Source: Bacteroidales bacterium (lineage in GTDB: Bacteria; Bacteroidota; Bacteroidia; Bacteroidales; Paludibacteraceae). Taken from it: a stretch of DNA of 64,000 bases. Under the pieces are notes generated by a model, which made no database searches, was not told the DNA's origin, and was given only the letters and a program-made list of their open reading frames with translations. The translations under genes were made by a program, and so were the position numbers. Positions 7,833-17,052 of the stretch are shown here, in pieces (the stretch's first letter is position 1; the number at the start of each line of letters is the position of its first letter). Location: positions 1 to 64,000 of the forward strand of contig JAAYPI010000053.1 of NCBI GenBank assembly GCA_012519885.1, read 5' to 3'.

Positions 7833-10128
7833 CCATGCAGAGGCTATTATTGAAGGATTAAATTCTTCTCAAAAAGAAGCTGTTATGTATAATAATGGTC
7901 CTTCGTTGATTATTGCTGGAGCAGGGTCTGGAAAAACACGTGTGTTAACGTGTAAAATTGCTTATTTATTAGAATTAGGTTTGTCTCCCGAACGAATAGT
8001 AGCTCTTACTTTTACGAATAAAGCTGCCAGAGAAATGAAGGAACGCATTGCCTCTATGGTAGGTCAGAAAATAGCTAAACGTTTGGTAATGGGGACTTTT
8101 CATGCTGTTTTTTCACGTATATTACGCACAGAATCAGAATATTTAACTATAAAAAAAGACTTTGTAATATACGATACAACTGATGCTAAAAATACTATCA
8201 AAACCATAGTAAAAGAAATGCAACTTGATGAAAAGATGTATAAGCCTGCATTGGTGTTGTCAAGAATTTCTTATGCAAAAAATAACTTGCTATCACCAGC
8301 AGCCTATGCTACAAGTACATTAATTGATAATGATTTTTATGCAAAAATTCCACGAGTAAAAGATATTTACCCAGTATATGTTTCCCGTTTAAAACAGTCA
8401 TCAGCATTGGATTTTGATGATTTATTGTACTATACAAATGTATTATTTAGAGATTTCCCCAAGGTAAAAGAAAAATATCAAGATATTTTTGAGTTTATTT
8501 TAGTAGACGAGTACCAAGATATTAATTTTGCACAACATTTAATTGTGAAGTTTCTAGCCGAAAAACATCATCGTGTGTGCGTAGTTGGAGACGATGCACA
8601 AAGCATTTATTCGTTTAGAGGTGCCAATATTGAAAATATACTTACGTTTAAAGATACATATCCTGAAACAAGAGTATTTAAACTTGAGCAAAATTATCGC
8701 TCTACACAAAATATTGTAGGAGCTGCAAATAGTTTGATTTCGAAAAATAAATTTAAAATAAAAAAAGACGTTTTTTCCGAGAATGAACCAGGAGAAAAAA
8801 TACACGTCCTTACGGCTTATTCAGATATTGAGGAGGGATATATTGTTGCTAATAAAATGCAAGAATTATACCATCAAACAACTCCCAATTCGTGGAATGA
8901 TTTTGTAGTTTTGTATCGTACAAACTCACAATCGCGTTTGATTGAAGATGCTTTGAGAAAACAATCTATACCGTATCGTATTTATGGAGGAGTGTCGTTT
9001 TACCAACGAGCAGAAGTAAAAGACGTGTTGGCATACATACGTTTAGCAATTAATAATGACGATGAAGAGGCGTTTAAACGAATTGTAAATTCTCCTTCAC
9101 GTGGGATTGGTAACACAACTTTGGCAAAAGTATTTGCCAAAGCCCAGCTTTTTCAAGTTTCGGCATTTCAGGTTTCGGCTAATCCTATGCAATATAATGT
9201 GGAAATAAATGCTGGAACTGCTACAAAGTTAATTAACTTTACCAATTTAATACACGACTTTACCTTGCAAATGAGTCAGATGGATGCATATCAAGTAGCA
9301 TCATATATTACTCGAAATGCTGGAATTATTCGCAATTTGCAAGAATCAAAAACAGCAGAAAATATTAGTGCATTAGAAAATATTGATGAACTATTGTCTA
9401 GTATATATGAATATGCTGAACAAAAAAAAGAAGAAGGCGAAGAACATCCCAGTATTGTAGAGTATTTATCGGAAATATCCTTGTTGACAGACCAAGATAC
9501 GGGTAGAGATGCTGAAGAAAATAGGGTAACATTAATGACAATACATTTGGCTAAAGGGTTGGAATTTAAGAATGTGTTTATTGTAGGTGTTGAAGAAGAT
9601 TTACTCCCGTCTGTGTATGCTGACGATGAAAAAGGATTGGAAGAAGAGAGGCGTTTATTTTACGTTGCTATTACTAGAGCCGAAAAAAGATGTTTTATCT
9701 CTTATTCAAAAAGTCGCTTTAGAAATGGTCAAATGACTTATGCTAAACATAGTCGATTTATTTCTGATATAGATTCTCATTTTTTGCATTTACCCGTTGA
9801 CTTTTCTTCTAAGAATACAAGTCATTTTGATTTTTCGCAACAAAAAGAGTCTTTCTTTAGTTCTAATAAGCCATTGACACAAACTGTAATACCAAAACCT
9901 ACATACAATAAAAACTTAACTAAGTTGTCTGCTATCAGCAATAAAACTTCATCACAACCTGTTTTATCTGAGGTTACAATAGGCTCACGTATCGAACATG
10001 AACGATTTGGAAAAGGTGTTATAATAGCCATTACTGGAGATGTTGCAGATACACGTATAACTGTGAAGTTTGATAATGCTGGAGAAAGGGTTTTATTACT
10101 TAAATTTGCGAAATTTTCATTATGCTAA
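7822..10128 (+). CDS. pcrA: PcrA/UvrD-type superfamily 1 DNA helicase
   Basis: A 768-residue SF1A helicase. Walker A is AGAGSGKT at 32-39, motif Ic/II region includes the Walker B LVDEYQD (~225-231), motif III is GDDAQSIYSFRGA, motif IV QNYRST, and motif V/VI region TIHLAKGLEFKNVF and YVAITRAEKR. The C-terminal end (GSRIEHERFGKGVIIAI, ~710-730) is the Tudor-like fold that binds RNA polymerase in PcrA/UvrD. The enzyme unwinds DNA 3'-5' in repair and clears RNA polymerase and recombinase from DNA. Start at 7822 overlaps dsbD by 11 bp. At 9151-9180 a 15-bp imperfect tandem duplication adds the peptide repeat FQVSAFQVSA in a variable region and does not disturb a motif. Confidence 0.95.
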   Translation: MKSNHAEAIIEGLNSSQKEAVMYNNGPSLIIAGAGSGKTRVLTCKIAYLLELGLSPERIVALTFTNKAAREMKERIASMVGQKIAKRLVMGTFHAVFSRILRTESEYLTIKKDFVIYDTTDAKNTIKTIVKEMQLDEKMYKPALVLSRISYAKNNLLSPAAYATSTLIDNDFYAKIPRVKDIYPVYVSRLKQSSALDFDDLLYYTNVLFRDFPKVKEKYQDIFEFILVDEYQDINFAQHLIVKFLAEKHHRVCVVGDDAQSIYSFRGANIENILTFKDTYPETRVFKLEQNYRSTQNIVGAANSLISKNKFKIKKDVFSENEPGEKIHVLTAYSDIEEGYIVANKMQELYHQTTPNSWNDFVVLYRTNSQSRLIEDALRKQSIPYRIYGGVSFYQRAEVKDVLAYIRLAINNDDEEAFKRIVNSPSRGIGNTTLAKVFAKAQLFQVSAFQVSANPMQYNVEINAGTATKLINFTNLIHDFTLQMSQMDAYQVASYITRNAGIIRNLQESKTAENISALENIDELLSSIYEYAEQKKEEGEEHPSIVEYLSEISLLTDQDTGRDAEENRVTLMTIHLAKGLEFKNVFIVGVEEDLLPSVYADDEKGLEEERRLFYVAITRAEKRCFISYSKSRFRNGQMTYAKHSRFISDIDSHFLHLPVDFSSKNTSHFDFSQQKESFFSSNKPLTQTVIPKPTYNKNLTKLSAISNKTSSQPVLSEVTIGSRIEHERFGKGVIIAITGDVADTRITVKFDNAGERVLLLKFAKFSLC
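9151..9180 (+). repeat. 15-bp tandem duplication inside pcrA
   Basis: TTTCAAGTTTCGGCA (9151-9165) is followed at once by TTTCAGGTTTCGGCT (9166-9180), identical at 13 of 15 positions, encoding FQVSA twice. It sits immediately after an 8-bp inverted repeat, TTGGCAAA/TTTGCCAA, at 9121-9140. Confidence 0.7.
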
Positions 10129-10141
10129 TTCTTTATTATTT

Positions 10142-12565
10142 ATGCTAATTTCGTGTAGACATATCATCTTTTTGCTTATCATTTTTACAAACATACTACA
10201 TGTATTTGCAAATGAAAATATGGTAGTGAGAGGATTTGTACTGAATGAACAGCAACAGCCTATTGAAATGGTTGATGTTTCTGTTCAGCAATCGCCTACA
10301 AGAACCGTTACAGATAAATTTGGAAAATTTGAGATTCATGTTTCAGCCCAAGATTCTTTCTTTTTAGTTTTTTCCTCCATTGCACATCGTCCCGCTATAC
10401 GAAAGGTATATGTAAATGAAAAATACGTTACCAATGTAACTGTAGTGTTGCAAGATGTAATAAATGAATTAACGGATATTGAAGTAAAAGGAGAAAAACA
10501 TCAGCATACTACAGCAGAATGGGTAAATACTGAATTTATCAAAGTCTTGCCATCTGCCTCAGGCAAAAGCATTGAAAGTTTGATTAAATCATTTTCTGGA
10601 GTGAGTTCAACCAATGAGCTGAGTTCTCAGTATTCAGTTAGAGGTGGTAGTTATGATGAAAATAGTGTTTATGTTAATGGTATAGAGATTTACCGTCCTT
10701 TTCTTATCCGTTCAGGAGAGCAAGAAGGGTTAAGTTTTATCAACACGGATATGGTTGGGGAGGTAACTTTTTCAGCTGGTGGATTTGACGCTAGATATGG
10801 AGATAAATTATCCTCTGTGCTTGATATTACATATAAACAACCTTCCACTTTTGAAGGAAATGTTGCTGTCAGCTTTGCTGGGGCATCTGCTTATATTGGT
10901 TCAGCAACTAATAAATGGACTCAAATGCATGGCTTACGCTATAAAAATGCTTCTTATTTGCTTGGAACGTTGCAAACTAAAGCAGAGTATAATCCTAATT
11001 TTATTGATTATCAGTCTTTTGTTACATATAAACCCAGTACCAATTGGTCTTTCTCTCTATTAGGCAATGTATCCCAAAATGTGTATAATTTTGTACCCGA
11101 ATCAAGAGAAACAACTTTTGGAACCTTAGAAAACTTGCAAAAATTCACCATCTATTTTGATGGACAAGAAAAAGATATTTTTCGTACAGGTTTTGGAGCG
11201 TTTTCAACAACCTATCAGCCCAATAAAAAAGTCGGGTTAACTTTTATTGCTTCAGCATTTGCAACCAACGAACAAGAAAATTATGATATTAAAGGCGAGT
11301 ATTGGCTTAATAAAGTTTCGTCTGCGAGTAGTAGTTCGGAGGAGGTAATGGGGGTAGGTACATACTTTGAACATGCACGTAATGAAATGAATGTGTTTGT
11401 TTGTAAGGCTACTCATCATGGAACTTTTGATATAAATCGTTCCCATGCCATTGTGTGGGGGGTAGATGCTGTATCCGAAAAAGTAATAGATGCTGTTAAT
11501 GAGTGGGAAATGAGGGATTCTGCGGGGTATTCATTGCCATATAGCCCCACTGAAATAAGGCTATATGAAAGCTTATCTTCTGCACACACTTTTTATTCTA
11601 CCAAATTACGTTCTTATTTGCAGTATAGTTATAAAAATATTTCTCATCATGGTTTATTTGTGCTAACCTCAGGTTTGCGATGTAATTATTGGGATTGGAA
11701 TAATGAAATGACCATTAGCCCTCGTATCACCGCATCATATTTCCCTGATTGGCAACAACGGATAAATTTTAGATTTGCCACAGGAGTGTATTATCAAACG
11801 CCTTCTTTTAAAGAAATTAAAGATACAATTACGAAAAATGGTAATTTAACTCATTTTTTAAATAAAAATATTCAATCTCAACGTTCGTTACAATTTATTG
11901 CAGGTACCGATTATTTTTTCAATTGGTGGTACAGACCCTTTAAATTTACAACGGAGGTATATTATAAAAATATGACAAATGTAATATCATATACTATTGA
12001 TAATGTAAAAGTTACCTATTCGGGTAAAAATGATGCTAAAGCATATGCTGCTGGAATTGATATGAAATTATTTGGAGAATTTGTGCCTGGGGTTGATTCG
12101 TGGCTTAGTGTTTCTATTATGAATACAAAAGAAGATATTGACGATGATGGGTATGGTTATCTCGCTCGACCGATGGGACAATTATATAATTTTTCTATCT
12201 TTTTTCAAGATTATGTACCCAAATTTCCTGCATATAGAGTACATTTGTTATTCAATTGGTCGCAAGGTTTTCCTGTTACCTCAGCACGCGGAGAGCGTTT
12301 TTATAGCAATGCTCGTATGCCCGATTACCGTAGGGTAGATATTGGTGCATCTCGTATTTTTGATAAAAAAGAAGATACTTGGATGCTAAAACCTGCATTT
12401 AAACACATCGAACGTATGCATATTGGAATAGAAGTGTTAAATTTGTTCGGTTTTTATAATGTAAACTCGTATTATTGGGTAACAGATGTATTTAATCAGC
12501 AAAATGCTGTGCCTAATTACCTTACCGGAACCCAACTGAATGTTAAATTGCAAATAGATTTTTAA
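10142..12565 (+). CDS. TonB-dependent outer-membrane receptor with N-terminal carboxypeptidase-like domain
   Basis: About 807 residues. A signal peptide (MLISCRHIIFLLIIF...) is followed by a carboxypeptidase-regulatory-like beta domain (VVRGFVLNEQQQPIEMVDVSV), a plug domain (IESLIKSFSGVSSTNELSSQ, then YSVRGGSYDENSVYVNGIEI) and a long 22-strand barrel ending in a terminal Phe (NVKLQIDF). Such receptors import large ligands such as siderophores, cobalamin or oligosaccharides with energy from TonB. ATG 10142 is chosen over 10070 because it starts the signal peptide and clears the end of pcrA. No SusD partner is next to it, so a metal or vitamin ligand is more likely than a glycan; the ABC importer at 16042-19220 is a possible partner. 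The ligand is unknown. Confidence 0.9.
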   Translation: MLISCRHIIFLLIIFTNILHVFANENMVVRGFVLNEQQQPIEMVDVSVQQSPTRTVTDKFGKFEIHVSAQDSFFLVFSSIAHRPAIRKVYVNEKYVTNVTVVLQDVINELTDIEVKGEKHQHTTAEWVNTEFIKVLPSASGKSIESLIKSFSGVSSTNELSSQYSVRGGSYDENSVYVNGIEIYRPFLIRSGEQEGLSFINTDMVGEVTFSAGGFDARYGDKLSSVLDITYKQPSTFEGNVAVSFAGASAYIGSATNKWTQMHGLRYKNASYLLGTLQTKAEYNPNFIDYQSFVTYKPSTNWSFSLLGNVSQNVYNFVPESRETTFGTLENLQKFTIYFDGQEKDIFRTGFGAFSTTYQPNKKVGLTFIASAFATNEQENYDIKGEYWLNKVSSASSSSEEVMGVGTYFEHARNEMNVFVCKATHHGTFDINRSHAIVWGVDAVSEKVIDAVNEWEMRDSAGYSLPYSPTEIRLYESLSSAHTFYSTKLRSYLQYSYKNISHHGLFVLTSGLRCNYWDWNNEMTISPRITASYFPDWQQRINFRFATGVYYQTPSFKEIKDTITKNGNLTHFLNKNIQSQRSLQFIAGTDYFFNWWYRPFKFTTEVYYKNMTNVISYTIDNVKVTYSGKNDAKAYAAGIDMKLFGEFVPGVDSWLSVSIMNTKEDIDDDGYGYLARPMGQLYNFSIFFQDYVPKFPAYRVHLLFNWSQGFPVTSARGERFYSNARMPDYRRVDIGASRIFDKKEDTWMLKPAFKHIERMHIGIEVLNLFGFYNVNSYYWVTDVFNQQNAVPNYLTGTQLNVKLQIDF

Positions 12566-12582
12566 ATTTTAATTACTAAAGT

Positions 12583-13815
12583 ATGTATAATATAGTTTTT
12601 TTTCTAATCGTTCTTTTTATTGTAGCTGATTTCTTATTAGAGAGAGTATTAGCCCTGTTAAATGCAAAAAAAATTGGCATTGCTATACCTCCTATCTTAG
12701 AGGGTATTTACGACAATGAAAAATACCAAAAACAACAACGTTATTCATTAGTAAACTATAAGTTCGGAATTTTTACCAGTAGTTTTAATGTGTTTATATT
12801 GTTAATCATGTTTGCTTTCGGTTTGTTCGGTTTGTTAGATGGTGTGTTACGTGGTGTTATTGAAAACGAATTATTGCTCACTCTTGTATTTTTTGGAGTA
12901 TTATTTTTTGCAAATGATATCTTGAATACGCCTTTCGATTACCATCAAACTTTTGTTATCGAAGAAAAATTTGAGTTTAATAAAATGTCTAAAGGTCTAT
13001 TTTTTATCGATAAGCTCAAAGGTGTTTTTTTAGCTGTAATTATTGGAGGGGCTATTTTGTCGGTGATAACCTTAATTTATCAATGGTTGCCAAATTATTT
13101 TTGGCTATTAGCTTGGGCGGTTATTGCTTTTTTTAATGTTTTCTTAATGATGTTTTATTCTGAATGGATTGTCCCTTTATTTAATAAACAAACTCCATTA
13201 GAAGAAGGAGAATTGAGAACTAAGATTGAAGAATTTTCCAAAAAAGCTGATTTTGATTTGGTAAATATATTCGTTATTGATGGCTCTAAACGTAGTACGA
13301 AAGCAAATGCCTATTTTAGTGGTTTAGGTGCTAAAAAGCGTATTGTATTGTATGATACACTTATACATGAATTAACTGCTGATGAGATAGTTGCAGTGTT
13401 AGCACACGAGATAGGTCATTATAAAAAGAAACATACTTTAGTAATGTTATTTTTATCACTTATCAATATGCTCGTTATGTTTGCTGTTTTAGGATGGTTT
13501 TTGGGTTCGCCATTAATAGCTCAAGCCTTAGGTAGCACTATTTCCTCTTTTCATTTGGGATTACTTGCTTTTGGTATTTTATATTCACCGGTTTCTACTG
13601 TATTGAGTCTTGGTGTTAATATGTTATCACGCAAAAATGAATACGAGGCAGATGCCTATGCTGCTCAATTTGGCTTGTCTGAATATTTAATAAGTGCTCT
13701 TAAAAAATTATCGGCAAAATCATTGTCTAATTTACAACCACATCCAGCATATGTATTTGTGCATTATTCGCATCCTACTTTGTTGCAACGTATTAACGCA
13801 TTAACTCAAAAGTAA
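12583..13815 (+). CDS. M48 family membrane metalloprotease (Ste24/CAAX protease-like)
   Basis: A 410-residue protein with several transmembrane helices in the N-terminal half and an M48 peptidase domain in the second half. The zinc site HEIGH is at 275-279 and the third ligand lies in NEYEADAYAA about 75 residues later. The N-terminal membrane region and length fit the Ste24/CAAX prenyl protease 1 branch, not the short HtpX branch. Bacterial members act in membrane protein quality control; prenylated substrates are not known in bacteria. It starts 17 bp after the receptor and ends 1 bp before cinA, so the three may share a transcript. Confidence 0.9.
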   Translation: MYNIVFFLIVLFIVADFLLERVLALLNAKKIGIAIPPILEGIYDNEKYQKQQRYSLVNYKFGIFTSSFNVFILLIMFAFGLFGLLDGVLRGVIENELLLTLVFFGVLFFANDILNTPFDYHQTFVIEEKFEFNKMSKGLFFIDKLKGVFLAVIIGGAILSVITLIYQWLPNYFWLLAWAVIAFFNVFLMMFYSEWIVPLFNKQTPLEEGELRTKIEEFSKKADFDLVNIFVIDGSKRSTKANAYFSGLGAKKRIVLYDTLIHELTADEIVAVLAHEIGHYKKKHTLVMLFLSLINMLVMFAVLGWFLGSPLIAQALGSTISSFHLGLLAFGILYSPVSTVLSLGVNMLSRKNEYEADAYAAQFGLSEYLISALKKLSAKSLSNLQPHPAYVFVHYSHPTLLQRINALTQK

Positions 13816-13816
13816 A

Positions 13817-15079
13817 ATGTTACACAAAGTAGCTGTTGATATTATTACCATTGGAGATGAGTTGTTGATAGGGCAGATAGTCGACACAAATTCAGCATAT
13901 ATAGCCAAAGAGCTTGCGAAGAATGGATTCTCCACCGAACATATGTATTCCGTTTCTGATAAAAAAGAAGCCATTATTGAAGCTATTCAACGTTCTTTCA
14001 GTCAGGTAGATATTGTTCTTTTAACAGGTGGATTGGGGCCAACTAAAGATGATATTACTAAAACCGTGTTATGCGAATATTTTCAAACTAAACTCGTTTT
14101 TAGTCAAGATGTGTATGATGATGTGCAAGAGTTACTTTCTTATCGCCCAAATGCGATGAATGGTTTAAATCGACAACAAGCTTTTGTTCCTCAATCATGT
14201 ACTGTTATTCGTAACAAAGTTGGTACAGCTCCTATTATGTGGTTTGAGAAAAATAAAAAAATTCTTGTATCCATGCCTGGTGTGCCAAATGAAATGAAAT
14301 GGGCAATGGAACATGCTGTAATGGATAAATTGAAACGTTTTTTTCAACTTCCAACTATTCTTCACCAACATATAATAGTGTATGGCTATCCAGAATCAGT
14401 ACTTGCGGATACGCTTACAGATTGGGAGAATAATTTGCCCAATTCAATCTCTCTAGCTTATCTTCCTAGTATATCTCATGTTAAATTACGAATGAGTGCC
14501 ATTGCAGAAGATGCAACGTTACTCTCCATTCAGATGCAAAAACAAGTTGAATTGTTAAAAACAATTTTGGGAAAAGCGATCATTGCATTAGAAGACAAAC
14601 CTCTTGAGGAATTATTAAGCAATTGGCTTATAGATAATAATCTTACACTTTCTGTTGCTGAAAGTTGTACAGGGGGCAATATTGCCCGTTTAGTAACATC
14701 AATATCAGGTAGTTCTGCTTATTTTAAAGGAGGAGTTATTGCATATGCAAATGAAATAAAAGAACAGGTCTTAGCCGTTTCTACTCACAGTTTGAAAGAA
14801 TATGGGGCTGTAAGTCAGCAGGTTGTAGAACAAATGGCAAAAGGGGTGATGCAATTAACAGGGAGCGATGTAGCTATTGCAACATCAGGAATAGCTGGTC
14901 CAAGTGGCGGTACTGAGAATAAACCAGTTGGAACCGTTTGGGTAGCAGTATGCAATCGACATACAGTAAAAAGCCACTGTTTTTCGTTTGGTGGAATCAG
15001 AGAACGTGTGATCGAAAGAGCCTCCTATGCAGGGATAATTATGTTAAAAGAGCTTATTGAATATACGTCTCTAAAATAA
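13817..15079 (+). CDS. cinA: CinA-like protein (NMN deamidase / damage-inducible)
   Basis: A 420-residue two-domain protein. The N-terminal MoCF-like domain (~1-170) includes TIGDELLIGQIVDTNS and LLTGGLGPTKDD. The C-terminal CinA/PncC domain (~255-415) includes SVAESCTGGNIARLVTSISG, FKGGVIAYANEIK and ATSGIAGPSGGTENKPVGTV. Full-length CinA proteins have ADP-ribose pyrophosphatase activity in the first domain and nicotinamide mononucleotide amidohydrolase activity in the second, and so recycle NAD. The gene abuts the protease gene. Its last 26 bp overlap the 3' end of the convergent manA, with no terminator between them. Confidence 0.94.
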   Translation: MLHKVAVDIITIGDELLIGQIVDTNSAYIAKELAKNGFSTEHMYSVSDKKEAIIEAIQRSFSQVDIVLLTGGLGPTKDDITKTVLCEYFQTKLVFSQDVYDDVQELLSYRPNAMNGLNRQQAFVPQSCTVIRNKVGTAPIMWFEKNKKILVSMPGVPNEMKWAMEHAVMDKLKRFFQLPTILHQHIIVYGYPESVLADTLTDWENNLPNSISLAYLPSISHVKLRMSAIAEDATLLSIQMQKQVELLKTILGKAIIALEDKPLEELLSNWLIDNNLTLSVAESCTGGNIARLVTSISGSSAYFKGGVIAYANEIKEQVLAVSTHSLKEYGAVSQQVVEQMAKGVMQLTGSDVAIATSGIAGPSGGTENKPVGTVWVAVCNRHTVKSHCFSFGGIRERVIERASYAGIIMLKELIEYTSLK

Positions 15080-16034
15080 GTGCTTTTCCTCCGTCCTTAG
15101 GGATAATGCGGATATCTTTTACCGATGATGGTATGAGGATTGTATCTCCTTTTTTTACGTCCAAACTTGAAAAGGATGTTTCTACCACATAATCGCCTTC
15201 AATACTCATATATACCACAAACGAATCAATAGCCTGATAGTTGAATGAAGTAGGTTGAGTTATTGAAAGTAAATTAGTTGTAAAAAATGGACAGTTTACT
15301 AGCTCTTGTTGGATGTCTGTTTCTGAAAAATCGGCGTGCGTTTTGTTGACATCATTCAATACAATACAATCTAAAGCATCGTTAATATGTAAATCTCTTG
15401 ATTTTCCATGTTGATCTTTTCTGTTGTAGTCATATACCCGATAAGTGATATCCGATGATTGTTGTATTTCTGCTACAATTGTACCTTTGCCTAATGCATG
15501 GATAATGCCTTCTGTAATATGAAATACGTCACCTTGTTTAGCATCATGAAAATGCAATAAATCTTCAATAGTATTCTTTTCTATGCTTTGTTTTATATCT
15601 TTTAGTTCAATGTTATCTTTTACCCCTGCTATAATTTGTGCATTATCAGAAGCAGAAACTACATACCACATTTCAGTTTTTCCATCACATTGGTGTTTTT
15701 TTTGTGCTATTTCGTTGCTGGGATGCACTTGTACGGATAAATTATCGCAAGCATCTAAGTATTTAAATAGCAAAGGGAATGACGACCCGAATCGTTGATA
15801 GATGATATTGCCAACCAAATCGTGTTTATATGTTTCTATTAGTTCTGTTAATGTTTTTCCAATTAACATACCATTTGCCACAACTGACTGGTTGTTGGGC
15901 AAGCCAGAAAGTTCCCAACTTTCGCCAATAAATTGATTATTAAAAACTTTACCAAGAGTATGTTTTAGATTTTGTCCACCCCAAATACGTTCTTGAAAAA
16001 TGGGGGAGAATTTAAATGGATATAATGGTGTCAT
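15054..16034 (-). CDS. manA: Class I-type mannose-6-phosphate isomerase
   Basis: A 326-residue cupin enzyme of the short bacterial ManA type. The N-terminus FKFSPIFQERIWGGQNLKHTLG and the zinc-site segment VQVHPSNEIA with downstream GKTEMWYVV are the family signature; a further His is in TEGIIHALGKG. It interconverts mannose-6-phosphate and fructose-6-phosphate, feeding GDP-mannose synthesis or mannose use. The gene begins 7 bp after the ABC ATPase and runs in the same direction, so it appears to be the last gene of that operon although its function is unrelated. Its 3' end overlaps the 3' end of cinA on the other strand by 26 bp. Confidence 0.93.
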   Translation of the reverse strand: MTPLYPFKFSPIFQERIWGGQNLKHTLGKVFNNQFIGESWELSGLPNNQSVVANGMLIGKTLTELIETYKHDLVGNIIYQRFGSSFPLLFKYLDACDNLSVQVHPSNEIAQKKHQCDGKTEMWYVVSASDNAQIIAGVKDNIELKDIKQSIEKNTIEDLLHFHDAKQGDVFHITEGIIHALGKGTIVAEIQQSSDITYRVYDYNRKDQHGKSRDLHINDALDCIVLNDVNKTHADFSETDIQQELVNCPFFTTNLLSITQPTSFNYQAIDSFVVYMSIEGDYVVETSFSSLDVKKGDTILIPSSVKDIRIIPKDGGKALILETYIQ

Positions 16035-16041
16035 AGTAACT

Positions 16042-17049
16042 CTATTTTACACAAAAGTACAAATTGTTTTTAAGTTTTAGATGGTTTACTAGATTTTCAA
16101 TACTCGAAAACTCATTTTTAACATTTTCTTTTGAAATAATCCATTTGTCTTTTTCTACATATACTTGAATAGGTGCATTTTTTTGTTGTCCAATCCCATG
16201 TCTATTTAGGGCACGCATTGTCCAATATACCAAATAGGTATCACCATGAACCTCTACAAAATGTGTCATAGATTGGTGTTTCATACAAAAATTGCCATGT
16301 TTACGATTGAATTGAAATAAATTGGATTGAAAGTTTTGTTCTACAATTCCATTTAACACTAAATCTTCTGGTGTTCCCACAAAAATTCGTTGCTCATCCA
16401 TTAGCCATAGTCTGTCTGCAGTTTGCAATGCCAAATCTAATTCATGAGTGGATAGTAAAATAGCTTTTTCGGTGTTTTTAGCTAATTTTTGTAGCAATGC
16501 CATAATTTCCATCCTATTTGGTAAATCTAAGTGGGCAGTAGGTTCATCTAAAAAAATAACGGGTGTATCTTGGGTTAAGGCTTTTGCAATCATTACCCTT
16601 TGTTTTTCTCCATCTGATAATTTAGCATACAATTCGTGTGTTTTGTGTTCTAAATGGACGAGGGCGATGGCGTCAGAGATACTATTCTTGTCTTCGTCAG
16701 TTATGCTTCCCATCCAGTTTGTATAGGGATATCTACCCAACGAAACTATTTCAAAAACAGTTAGTGAATCGGCTTGTACTTTATCGGTTAATACGACACT
16801 TATTAGTTGAGCTTTTTGATGATGATTTAGTTGATAAATAGATTGGTTGTTAATACAGATACTTCCAGATAGAGAAGGTTGTAAGCCACATAATGTGCGG
16901 ATAAGTGTAGATTTACCACAACCATTTTTACCAATTAAACAGACTACTTCTCCTTTTTGTAATTCAATGTGAATATTGTCAAGTAGCTTTCGTTGCTTAT
17001 ATCCAATACATAGCTGATTTGCTGATAAAACAATTTGTTGATTACCCAT
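16042..17049 (-). CDS. FecE/BtuD-like ABC transporter ATPase (iron-siderophore/cobalamin type)
   Basis: A 335-residue ATPase. Walker A is GKNGCGKST (~38-46), the signature is LSDGEKQRVMIAKAL, Walker B is PVIFLDEPTAHLD, and the H-loop is LLSTHELDLALQ. The nucleotide-binding domain ends near residue 245; the remaining ~90 residues (FNRKHGNFCMKHQSMTHFVEVHGD onward) form an extra C-terminal domain seen in Bacteroidetes members of this family, with no assigned function. It powers import through the adjoining FecCD-type permease, whose stop lies 3 bp upstream. Substrate class (ferric siderophore, heme or cobalamin) cannot be separated from sequence. Confidence 0.92.
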   Translation of the reverse strand: MGNQQIVLSANQLCIGYKQRKLLDNIHIELQKGEVVCLIGKNGCGKSTLIRTLCGLQPSLSGSICINNQSIYQLNHHQKAQLISVVLTDKVQADSLTVFEIVSLGRYPYTNWMGSITDEDKNSISDAIALVHLEHKTHELYAKLSDGEKQRVMIAKALTQDTPVIFLDEPTAHLDLPNRMEIMALLQKLAKNTEKAILLSTHELDLALQTADRLWLMDEQRIFVGTPEDLVLNGIVEQNFQSNLFQFNRKHGNFCMKHQSMTHFVEVHGDTYLVYWTMRALNRHGIGQQKNAPIQVYVEKDKWIISKENVKNEFSSIENLVNHLKLKNNLYFCVK

Positions 17050-17052
17050 TGT

